Below, one piece after another: positions 14,352 to 20,248 of a DNA stretch of 20,248 nucleotides. The stretch is from an uncultured Chloroflexota bacterium (GTDB taxonomy: Bacteria; Chloroflexota; Limnocylindria; Limnocylindrales; Limnocylindraceae). Below the pieces are notes generated by a model. That model ran no database searches. It worked only from the letters and a program-made list of their open reading frames with translations, and was not told where the DNA came from. The translations under genes were made by a program, and so were the position numbers. Position 1 is the stretch's first letter; each line of letters opens with the position of its first letter. Location: the NCBI GenBank assembly GCA_903944295.1, contig CAJARA010000062.1:1-20248 (forward strand), read 5' to 3'.

Positions 14352-15476
14352 TCATGCTGGGCGCCACTGCTCGGCGAAGTGCCGCACCTCACGCTCCAGG
14401 TTGGAGAGGGTGGCGAGGTCACCCGCCTCAGGGAGCCCGCCGAATCGCTCAACGGCTGCGGAGAGGAGTGCCGGGATCGCGCCGAAGCTGATCTCTCCGG
14501 CGAGGAAGCGGGCTGTGGCGACATCATCGGCAACGATCAGCGCGGCGGGGGCCTTCCCGCCACGCTCGCCCGCGGCAAGGGCTACGGCGAGCCCAGGGAA
14601 GCGGACGAGGTCGGGAGCCTCAAAGGTGAGCTCCCCCATCGCGGCAAGGTCAACGCTCCGCGCCGGGTGCGCGCTTCGTTCTGGATAGCTGAGCGCGTAA
14701 CTGATCGGGCCGCGCATATCTGGCTCTCCCATCTGCGCCTTCATTGAACCGTCGGTGAAGCTCACCGCGCCATGCACGACGCTCTGGGGGTGAACAAGAA
14801 TGGAGATTCGCTCCATCGGCACCTCAAAGAGCCGGTGTGCCTCAATCACTTCAAGCCCCTTGTTGACCAGAGAGGCGGAATCGATGGTGATCTTTCCACC
14901 CATCTTCCACGTTGGATGCTTCAGCGCGTCGTCAACTGTTGCGCTGGCAATGCGCGACGCATCCCAGCTGCGGAAGGGACCACCACTTGCGGTCAGCCAG
15001 AGTCGCTCCACGCGCTCTGCCGGCTCACCGACGAGGCACTGCCAGAGCGCTGAGTGCTCGCTATCTACGGGTCGTAGTCGCTCAAGGAGCGACGTTCCAC
15101 TCCGTGCAGCCGCACGCCGCGCCGCGCCGATCACCATCTCGCCGCCAGCAACAATCGTCTCCTTGTTGGCAATCGCGACAGCCGCACCAGCATCAAGGGC
15201 CGCGATCGTGGCGTGGATACCAACGAGCCCCGTTGCAGCGGCTACGACAATGTCTGGCGCTGCATCAAGGATTGCGTCGCTTAGCTTCTCCCCGCTCAGC
15301 CCAACAAAGAACCGTGTGCTCGGATGATCAGCGGCAAGCTTGCGAGACGCATCACTCTCACGACCAACGGCGAGTGCGACGAGGTCAAAGCGCTCTCGGT
15401 TGTCACTGAGCACCTGGAGCGTCTGCGCGCCAATCGATCCGGTCGCACCGATCAAGGCCACGCGCTGCCGCATCAT
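14352..15476 (-). CDS. dxr: 1-deoxy-D-xylulose 5-phosphate reductoisomerase
   Basis: Dxr makes MEP from DXP using NADPH, the first committed step of the MEP pathway. The 374-residue protein has the NADPH motif GATGSIGAQTL (about 10-20), NKETIVAGGE, the metal-binding VDSEHSALWQCL, ASGGPFR, and HPTWKMGGKITIDSASLVNKG followed by EAHRLF. Two adjacent ATGs (15476 and 15473) are possible starts; the first shares a base with the cdsA stop (TGATG). It is grouped with cdsA, rseP and ispG, the usual lipid/isoprenoid block downstream of frr and uppS. Confidence 0.97.
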   Translation of the reverse strand: MMRQRVALIGATGSIGAQTLQVLSDNRERFDLVALAVGRESDASRKLAADHPSTRFFVGLSGEKLSDAILDAAPDIVVAAATGLVGIHATIAALDAGAAVAIANKETIVAGGEMVIGAARRAAARSGTSLLERLRPVDSEHSALWQCLVGEPAERVERLWLTASGGPFRSWDASRIASATVDDALKHPTWKMGGKITIDSASLVNKGLEVIEAHRLFEVPMERISILVHPQSVVHGAVSFTDGSMKAQMGEPDMRGPISYALSYPERSAHPARSVDLAAMGELTFEAPDLVRFPGLAVALAAGERGGKAPAALIVADDVATARFLAGEISFGAIPALLSAAVERFGGLPEAGDLATLSNLEREVRHFAEQWRPA

Positions 15477-16327
15477 CAGTCGCCGGAGATCAGCATCCGC
15501 GAGAGCTCCAACAGGATGGCGGCGAGAAGTGCGACGGGCGCCGCAAGAAGGAGACTGTCAATACGGTCAAGCACCCCACCATGTCCAGGGATGAGCGTTG
15601 CTGAGTTCTTGGTGCCAGCGGCCCGCTTAAAGAGTGACTCAACAAGGTCTCCAGCTTCGGCGGCCGCGGCAACGGCGAGGCTCGTAGGGAGCGCCCAGAT
15701 GAGTGGTGCGTCGAGCCAGTTAACGGCGGCAGCTGAACCAATCACTGTTGCAGTGAGGAGTCCGCCAGCCAGTCCCTCAACGCTCTTACGCGGAGAGATC
15801 AGCGGGGCGAGCTTGCGCTTCCCGAAGCGCCGACCGATCAGGTAGGCGCCGGTATCCGCACTCCAGACCACTGTAATGAGCCACGCGATCCATGGTGAGG
15901 GCGTGCCTCCGTCAAGGAGCCCAAAGAGCGGAAGGAGGAGGAGCGGTGAAAGCCAGGTTGCGGTGGCGAGTGTTCCAAAGAGCGCGCGCGCGTGCGGCGC
16001 CACGCTCCCGCGCTTAACACGGAGTGCGCGTAGAAGATGTGTGGCAACAAGTGCGAGCAGTGTGAGTACCCACAGCGCTGCAGCAACGACAGGACCTGCG
16101 GCGACAAGTGCGGCGAGTGGCACAACGAGGAGCGCTGCGCTCCATGCCGCTGAGGCGCCGCCCGAGATCGCACCGACGATCTGAGCCCCTTCGCGTGCGG
16201 CGAGCATGATGAGAAGTGCGGTAAGGGGAAGGGTGCCGTACGGCCAGATCAGGAGGCCGGCGCCAAACGGCACAATAAAGAGCGCTCCAACAGCTCGCGC
16301 CGGGAGGCCGCCACCGCGGAGGCTCAT
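15476..16327 (-). CDS. cdsA: Phosphatidate cytidylyltransferase CdsA
   Basis: CdsA makes CDP-diacylglycerol from phosphatidate and CTP in the membrane, the precursor of all phospholipids. The 283-residue protein has about eight hydrophobic segments, the VVWSADTGAYLIGRRFGKRKL region with SPRKSVEG (about 155-186), and the C-terminal signature SLFKRAAGTKNSATLIPGHGG with LDRID (about 231-256). In the signature the residue after the Lys is Asn241, where most CdsA proteins have Asp (KDSG); the rest matches. The ATG overlaps the uppS stop (ATGA). Function is well supported by the signature and its neighbours uppS and dxr. Confidence 0.94.
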   Translation of the reverse strand: MSLRGGGLPARAVGALFIVPFGAGLLIWPYGTLPLTALLIMLAAREGAQIVGAISGGASAAWSAALLVVPLAALVAAGPVVAAALWVLTLLALVATHLLRALRVKRGSVAPHARALFGTLATATWLSPLLLLPLFGLLDGGTPSPWIAWLITVVWSADTGAYLIGRRFGKRKLAPLISPRKSVEGLAGGLLTATVIGSAAAVNWLDAPLIWALPTSLAVAAAAEAGDLVESLFKRAAGTKNSATLIPGHGGVLDRIDSLLLAAPVALLAAILLELSRMLISGD

Positions 16328-17073
16328 CGCCCGAACCGCCGTGTCCGTGCAGCAAATGCGCGCATTGCAGATTCAAGGTCGGCGCCACTGAAATCTGGCC
16401 AGAGGCCTGGCCATGTGACGAGCTCGGTGTACGCCGCCTGCCATAGGAGGAAGTTCGAGAGCCGCTCTTCACCACCGGTCCGGATAAGTAGGTCGGGATC
16501 CGGGATCCCACTGGTGTAGAGGGCGCTGCTAATCGTCTCCTCATCCACAGCGTCAGCGACTACGCCAGACGCCACGATGGATCGAACCGCATCAACAATC
16601 TCCGTCCTACCGCCGTAGTTGAATGCCACGTGCAACTTCATCCTTCCGCCGTCGGCGGTAGCGGCACAGGCGCGCTGGATACGTTCAACGGCGTCAGCAG
16701 GAAGTTCATGCAGACGGCCGATGAAGTCAACGCTAATTCCGTTCTTGATCAGCGTTGCAGTTTCTCGCTCAATCGTTTCAGCAAGAAGGGCGAAGAGCCG
16801 AGCGACCTCTCGGTCATCACGCCCCCAGTTCTCCCGACTGAAGGCGTAGACGGTGAGGTGGGCGATGCCGAGCTCTGCAGCACGCGTAATGACGCCACGG
16901 AGGGCTTCGGTACCAGCGGTATGTCCGTCAAGCTCATCGCGACCCTGCGCACGCGCCCAACGGCGGTTGCCATCCATGATGATGGCAACGTGGCGCGGTA
17001 GGCCCTGCACCGCCTGTCCCTGATGGACCAGCGGTGGAGCGTCAACCGGTCGATCGACGCTGCGCTCGGTCAA
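16324..17073 (-). CDS. uppS: Isoprenyl transferase (undecaprenyl diphosphate synthase)
   Basis: UppS condenses isopentenyl diphosphate onto farnesyl diphosphate with cis geometry to make the lipid carrier for cell-wall synthesis. The 249-residue product has HVAIIMDGNRRWA (catalytic Asp34), HTAGTEALR, LTVYAFSRENWGR, FNYGGRTEI, DPDLLIRTGGEERLSNFLLW and the C-terminal WPDFSG motif. The start shown is a TTG overlapping the frr stop (TTGA), which suggests coupling; a GTG 21 codons downstream (residue 22) with AGGGACAGG before it is an alternative, still upstream of the conserved fold. It uses isoprenoids made through dxr and ispG in the same operon. Confidence 0.94.
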   Translation of the reverse strand: MTERSVDRPVDAPPLVHQGQAVQGLPRHVAIIMDGNRRWARAQGRDELDGHTAGTEALRGVITRAAELGIAHLTVYAFSRENWGRDDREVARLFALLAETIERETATLIKNGISVDFIGRLHELPADAVERIQRACAATADGGRMKLHVAFNYGGRTEIVDAVRSIVASGVVADAVDEETISSALYTSGIPDPDLLIRTGGEERLSNFLLWQAAYTELVTWPGLWPDFSGADLESAMRAFAARTRRFGR

Positions 17074-17615
17074 CCTTCGAGAACCTCGCGCTCCTTCGAT
17101 GCCGCCATGCGGTCAATCTCGGCAGTCTTGGCGTCGGTTGCCTTCTGAAGTGCCTCAAGGCGCCGGCGCGCATCATCTTCGCCGATCTCCTTGTTCTTCT
17201 CCAACTTCTTAATCGCCTCCTGCTCGTCGCGACGTGCGCTACGAATCTCGATGCGCGCCTCTTCGGTGCGCTTCCCCATCTGCTTGACGAGATCCTTGCG
17301 GCGCTCCTCAGTCATCGATGGCACGCGCAGACGGATGATGTTCCCGTCTACTGCTGGCGTCATACCCAGCTGCGCATTATTGAGCGCCTTCTCAATCGCG
17401 GGGATCGCGGATGGATCCCACGGCTGAACAACGAGGAGCGTGTTCTCGGGGACGCTGATTCCCGCCATCTGATTAAGCGGCGTCTTTGCACCGTAATGGT
17501 CCACCGTGATGTGCTCAACCAGCGAGGCGCTCGCACGGCCAGTGCGGAAGCCACCGAGATCCTTGCCGAATGCCTCTACGGCACGGCTCATGCGCTCTTC
17601 AACCGTTCCGCTCAT
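17070..17615 (-). CDS. frr: Ribosome recycling factor
   Basis: RRF splits post-termination ribosomes together with EF-G. The 181-residue protein is close to the usual 185, with the N-terminal FGKDLGGFRTGRAS, the domain II segment YGAKTPLNQMAGISVPE, and the helical C-terminal part with TEERRKDLVKQMGKRTEEARIEIRS-type sequence and a final EIDRMAASKEREVL. The ATG overlaps the pyrH stop (ATGA), and AAGGAGGGG lies 6 bases upstream inside the pyrH end. Confidence 0.97.
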   Translation of the reverse strand: MSGTVEERMSRAVEAFGKDLGGFRTGRASASLVEHITVDHYGAKTPLNQMAGISVPENTLLVVQPWDPSAIPAIEKALNNAQLGMTPAVDGNIIRLRVPSMTEERRKDLVKQMGKRTEEARIEIRSARRDEQEAIKKLEKNKEIGEDDARRRLEALQKATDAKTAEIDRMAASKEREVLEG

Positions 17616-18346
17616 CGTGTCCCCTCCTTTGAAATGATCGTCCCTACCTCTTCGCCCTTCACGGCGCGAAGGATGTTCTCGTGTGCATCCAGGTCAAAGA
17701 CAACGATCGGCAGATCGTTCTCCATGCAGAGCGAAACAGCCGCAGCGTCGAGAACCTTCAACCCATCCACGAGCACCCGGCCGTAGCTGATCGATGGGAT
17801 ACGCACCGCATCGGCGTGCACCTTCGGATCCTTGTCGTAGACGCCGTCCACCTTGGTCGCCTTCAGCATCACCTGGGCGCCGATCTCAACGGCACGCAGT
17901 GCGGCGGCGGTGTCAGTTGTGAAGTACGGGTTACCAGTCCCAGCAACAAAGACAACGACTCGCCCCTTCTCAATATGTCGAATCGCGCGGCGTCGAATGT
18001 ATGGCTCAGCGACCTCGTTCATCTCGATGGCGGTCATCACCCGCGTCTCCACGCCAGCACGCTCAAGGCCGTCTTGGATCGCGAGTCCGTTCATCACGGT
18101 GGCGAGCATGCCGATGTGATCTGCTGTGGCTCGCTCCATACCAGTTGCATTAGAGGCCGCGAGGCCGCGGAAGATATTTCCGCCACCTACGACGATCCCA
18201 ACTTCAACGCCAAGGGCACGCACGCTTCGCACCTGCTCTGCAATGAATGCGACCACCTTCGGGTCCACGCCGTACTGCTGATCTCCGAGCAGTGCCTCCC
18301 CTGAAAGCTTCAGGAGGATGCGGGAGTAGCGGGGCTGGGTTGTCAT
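17612..18346 (-). CDS. pyrH: UMP kinase
   Basis: PyrH phosphorylates UMP to UDP as a hexamer of the amino-acid-kinase fold. From the chosen ATG it has 244 residues. Motifs: RILLKLSGEAL at the N terminus, VGIVVGGGNIFRG, ADHIGMLATVMNGLAIQD, VVFVAGTGNPYFTTDTAAALRA and KATKVDGVYDKDPK. The frame is open back to 18445, but the extra 33 residues overlap tsf and match nothing, so the ATG at 18346, 31 bases after the tsf stop, is preferred although its Shine-Dalgarno (GGCGAAG) is weak. The order rpsB-tsf-pyrH-frr is nearly universal. Confidence 0.96.
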   Translation of the reverse strand: MTTQPRYSRILLKLSGEALLGDQQYGVDPKVVAFIAEQVRSVRALGVEVGIVVGGGNIFRGLAASNATGMERATADHIGMLATVMNGLAIQDGLERAGVETRVMTAIEMNEVAEPYIRRRAIRHIEKGRVVVFVAGTGNPYFTTDTAAALRAVEIGAQVMLKATKVDGVYDKDPKVHADAVRIPSISYGRVLVDGLKVLDAAAVSLCMENDLPIVVFDLDAHENILRAVKGEEVGTIISKEGTR

Positions 18347-18377
18347 GGCTTCGCCGTTCGGCTCGCCGCGACCGTGG

Positions 18378-18974
18378 TCAGAGCTCTTCGCCGAGTGCGT
18401 AGCGCACAAAGCGCCGCACGCGGATGTTCTCGCCGATCGTTGCAATGGCGTTGGTGATCAGCTGCGCAACGGTCTCATCGCCGTCGCGGAAGGGCTGATC
18501 AAGGAGGCAGACCTCTTCGAACCACTTGCGCATCTGGCCATCAACGATCTGCGCACGGACCGCTTCTGGCTTCTTCGCCAGCGCCTCATCCGCCTCAAGC
18601 GCTGCGCGCTTCTCAGCGAGTATCGCGGCAGGGATCTGCTCTTGGCTCACGTAGAGCGGGTTCAACCCTGCGATCTGCATGCCGATATCTTTGACGAGCT
18701 TCTGGAACTGCTCGTTGCGTGCAACGAAGTCTGTTTCGCAGTTGACCTCAAGCAGTACGCCAACACGACCGCCAGTGTGGATGTACGAGGAGACGAGCCC
18801 CTCACGTGCATCGCGACCAGCCTTCTTCGCCGCAGCGGCAAGGCCAGCCTCACGAAGCGTGGCGACCGCCTTCTCTACATCACCCGCTGACTCTTCAAGG
18901 GCGCGCTTGCAATCCATGAAGCCGGCGCCAGTACGTTCGCGAAGATCTTTTACCGCCTCTGCGCTAATTGCCAT
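18378..18974 (-). CDS. tsf: Elongation factor Ts (short form)
   Basis: EF-Ts is the guanine-nucleotide exchange factor for EF-Tu. At 198 residues it is the short type seen in Thermus, Chloroflexota and related groups, lacking most of the second core subdomain. It has the N-terminal VKDLRERTGAGFMDCKRAL (UBA-like), the AGRDAREGLV segment, EVNCETDFVARNEQFQ and the C-terminal FVRYALGEE. AAGGGGAG lies 9 bases before the ATG, in the 22-base gap after rpsB. Confidence 0.97.
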   Translation of the reverse strand: MAISAEAVKDLRERTGAGFMDCKRALEESAGDVEKAVATLREAGLAAAAKKAGRDAREGLVSSYIHTGGRVGVLLEVNCETDFVARNEQFQKLVKDIGMQIAGLNPLYVSQEQIPAAILAEKRAALEADEALAKKPEAVRAQIVDGQMRKWFEEVCLLDQPFRDGDETVAQLITNAIATIGENIRVRRFVRYALGEEL

Positions 18975-18996
18975 CGTCGTACTCCCCTTCTACGCG

Positions 18997-19872
18997 TTAC
19001 GCGCTTGGTGTGCTTTCGTCAGCTGGTGCGGTTGGCGCTGGCTCCTCGTCAGGCGAGAAGCTGAGCGTCCCTGCAGCGCTGAGCGCAGCAACAAGATCAT
19101 CCTGAACGTCAGAGGCCGCCTGGCTCTCTGGTGCAGCGGCAGCAGCTGCGGCAGCCTCCTGCGCCTCAAGCTCTGGGAGACGTGCTGCACGCTCAGCGGC
19201 ACCCTCAATCACCGCATCGGCAACCGACTTGCAGATCAACGTGATGCACTTGATCGCATCGTCATTGACTGGGATTGGGTACTGCAACTGGTCTGGATTC
19301 ACGTTGGTATCTGCAGTGCCAACCACTGGGATGCCAAGCTTGTTCGCCTCAACGGCGGCGAGCGTCTCGCGGCTCGGATCAATGATGAAGACCATCCCTG
19401 GGGCACGTCGCATGCGGCGCATGCCACCAAGTACGCCGCGAAGCTTCTCAAGCTTGTCCTTGAGCTTCGCCGCCTCCTTCTTTGACATCAGCTCAAACTC
19501 GCCCGCCTGCTCGCGAGCCTCGAGCTGCTCAAGCAGCGTGAGGCGCTTGCGGATGGTTGCGAAGTTGGTGAGCATGCCGCCAAGCCAGCGCTTGATGACG
19601 TATGGCTGGCCGGCGCGTGTCGCCTCTTCAAGGATTGGGCCCTGTGCCTGCTTCTTGGTGCCAACAAAGAGGATCGTTTCGCCGTTTGCGGCGGCCTCAC
19701 GAACCGCTACGAGTGCGGCCTCAAGGTGCTTCGCGCTCTTGGCGAGATCAAGGATGTGGATCCCATTGCGCTGGGCGTAAATGAAAGGCGCCATCTTTGG
19801 ATTCCAGCGCCGGGTCTGGTGCCCAAAGTGGGCGCCGACCTCCAAAAGTTCGCGCATCGTAACTGCGGCCAT
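18997..19872 (-). CDS. rpsB: 30S ribosomal protein S2
   Basis: S2 is a late-binding 30S protein that also helps dock S1. From the ATG at 19872 it has 291 residues: MRELLEVGAHFGHQTRRWNP at the N terminus, FVGTKKQAQ, KRWLGGMLTNFATI, the coiled-coil domain, IIDPSRETLAAVEANKLGIP and DTNVNPDQLQYPIPVNDDA. The last 60 or so residues form a low-complexity Ala/Glu/Pro/Ser tail, absent from E. coli S2 (241 residues). The frame is open up to 20019, but GAGGAG lies 4 bases before the ATG at 19872 and the upstream residues do not resemble S2. Confidence 0.97.
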   Translation of the reverse strand: MAAVTMRELLEVGAHFGHQTRRWNPKMAPFIYAQRNGIHILDLAKSAKHLEAALVAVREAAANGETILFVGTKKQAQGPILEEATRAGQPYVIKRWLGGMLTNFATIRKRLTLLEQLEAREQAGEFELMSKKEAAKLKDKLEKLRGVLGGMRRMRRAPGMVFIIDPSRETLAAVEANKLGIPVVGTADTNVNPDQLQYPIPVNDDAIKCITLICKSVADAVIEGAAERAARLPELEAQEAAAAAAAAPESQAASDVQDDLVAALSAAGTLSFSPDEEPAPTAPADESTPSA

Positions 19873-20009
19873 AGTTCTCCTCAACACGGTTATGCCACCG
19901 CGGGACGCCATCGCGACCCCGAGGGGCCACCGTTGCGAGGCGACATGTTCCGCGTGCGTATTCCCTGACCGAAGCCAAGGGCCCCCGAATCGGGTGCTGG
20001 CAGATCCTA
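19873..20009 (-). promoter_or_regulatory. Promoter candidate and leader of the rpsB operon
   Basis: On the minus strand TGGTAGGAT (TAGGAT at 20004-20009) resembles an extended -10 element; no clear -35 is seen. It would give a leader of about 125 bases ending at the rpsB Shine-Dalgarno. The leader has small inverted repeats (CCCCTCGGGG near 19917-19926; CGGT/ACCG near 19887-19900). Leaders of rpsB often bind S2 for autoregulation; nothing here matches a known motif with certainty. Confidence 0.3.
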
Positions 20010-20015
20010 CCACCC

Positions 20016-20248
20016 TCACGCGTCCCCCCTCTCACGGCGGGGGCCCCACGCTCAGCGATCCCGCGAACCAGACGCAGCCGCTCCCCGTTGGGCGGTCCGA
20101 TCACCAGCAGCAGGTCGATCCTGCAGAGATCAGGGAGGGCCTCGCGCTGTCGCACCAGCGCCGCGACCTTCCTTGCGCCGAGGAGCGCACGTGGACTCTG
20201 CTCGCCAACACGGAGGCGCGCTCGCACCTCTACCGCAACCAGCAGGCG
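20016..20248 (-). CDS. YraN/UPF0102-like nuclease-fold protein, C-terminal part (3' end unclear)
   Basis: The frame entering from the right edge reads RLLVAVEVRARLRVGEQ, then GARKVAALVRQREAL and CRIDLLLVIGPPNGERLRLVRGI. This matches the second half of the YraN (UPF0102) endonuclease-like fold: the VEVR strand, a helix with Lys, and the RxDxxxV strand before the last helix. Function in the family is unknown. The matching part ends near 20045. The frame then stays open through the rpsB leader and 125 bases into rpsB, to a stop at 19748, which is improbable for a real gene. A one-base shift in the GGGGCCCCC run near 20040 would lead to a TGA at 20016-20018, just before the rpsB promoter candidate; I use that as the tentative end. 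Confidence 0.5.

Noticed and set aside
18347..18445. Longer PyrH starting at 18445
   Set aside because: The extra residues overlap tsf by 68 bases and do not resemble UMP kinase.
19873..20019. Longer S2 starting at 20019
   Set aside because: The extra 49 residues have no S2 similarity, and the ATG at 19872 has GAGGAG in front.
1..20248. Mobile elements, CRISPR arrays, tRNA or rRNA genes
   Set aside because: No transposase-like frames, direct-repeat arrays or recognisable RNA-gene sequences; the window is filled with core genes.

Overview
The window is a stretch of bacterial housekeeping genes, all read on the minus strand (right to left), with almost no intergenic space and many 1-4 bp start/stop overlaps. 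The DNA is GC-rich (about 60% by eye). There are no mobile elements, CRISPR arrays, tRNAs or rRNAs. The gene set suggests a deep-branching Gram-positive-like or Chloroflexota-type bacterium: RNase J, an NrnA-type nanoRNase, a short EF-Ts, a short IF2, the MEP isoprenoid pathway and no LPS genes. Chloroflexota is my best guess, but this is an inference.

Layout in transcription order. (1) 20248-11962: the end of a YraN-like gene, then rpsB-tsf-pyrH-frr-uppS-cdsA-dxr-rseP-ispG. This block joins translation and ribosome recycling with UMP kinase, undecaprenyl-PP synthesis, CDP-diacylglycerol synthesis, an intramembrane protease and two MEP-pathway enzymes. (2) 11961-2295: an extended -10 promoter candidate and a strong intrinsic terminator lie just before nusA. 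They are followed by nusA-rnpM-infB-rbfA-nrnA-truB-ribF-rpsO-pnp, which is the classic nusA/infB operon without rimP, and which ends in a hairpin after pnp. (3) 2219-1: asd, apparently transcribed as a leaderless mRNA from a promoter merged with the pnp terminator, then a family-4 uracil-DNA glycosylase and the N-terminal third of RNase J, cut by the window edge.

The most striking feature is the polynucleotide phosphorylase. It is 864 residues long instead of about 700, because a complete DnaQ/epsilon-like DEDDh 3'-5' exonuclease domain sits between its two RNase PH cores, where other PNPases have only a small helical domain. Both the phosphorolytic and the hydrolytic active-site motifs look intact, so one polypeptide may degrade nucleic acid 3' ends by two chemistries. 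It is encoded close to two other RNA-decay nucleases, NrnA and RNase J.

Other points of interest are: an rnpM gene with no conventional start codon upstream of its conserved Cys motif, but a well-placed ACG; a RibF that keeps the FAD-synthetase half and has lost the riboflavin-kinase signature; an attenuator-like promoter-terminator arrangement before nusA; paired hairpins before pnp; and unusual starts (TTG for rpsO and uppS, GTG for truB, ispG, udg and rnj).
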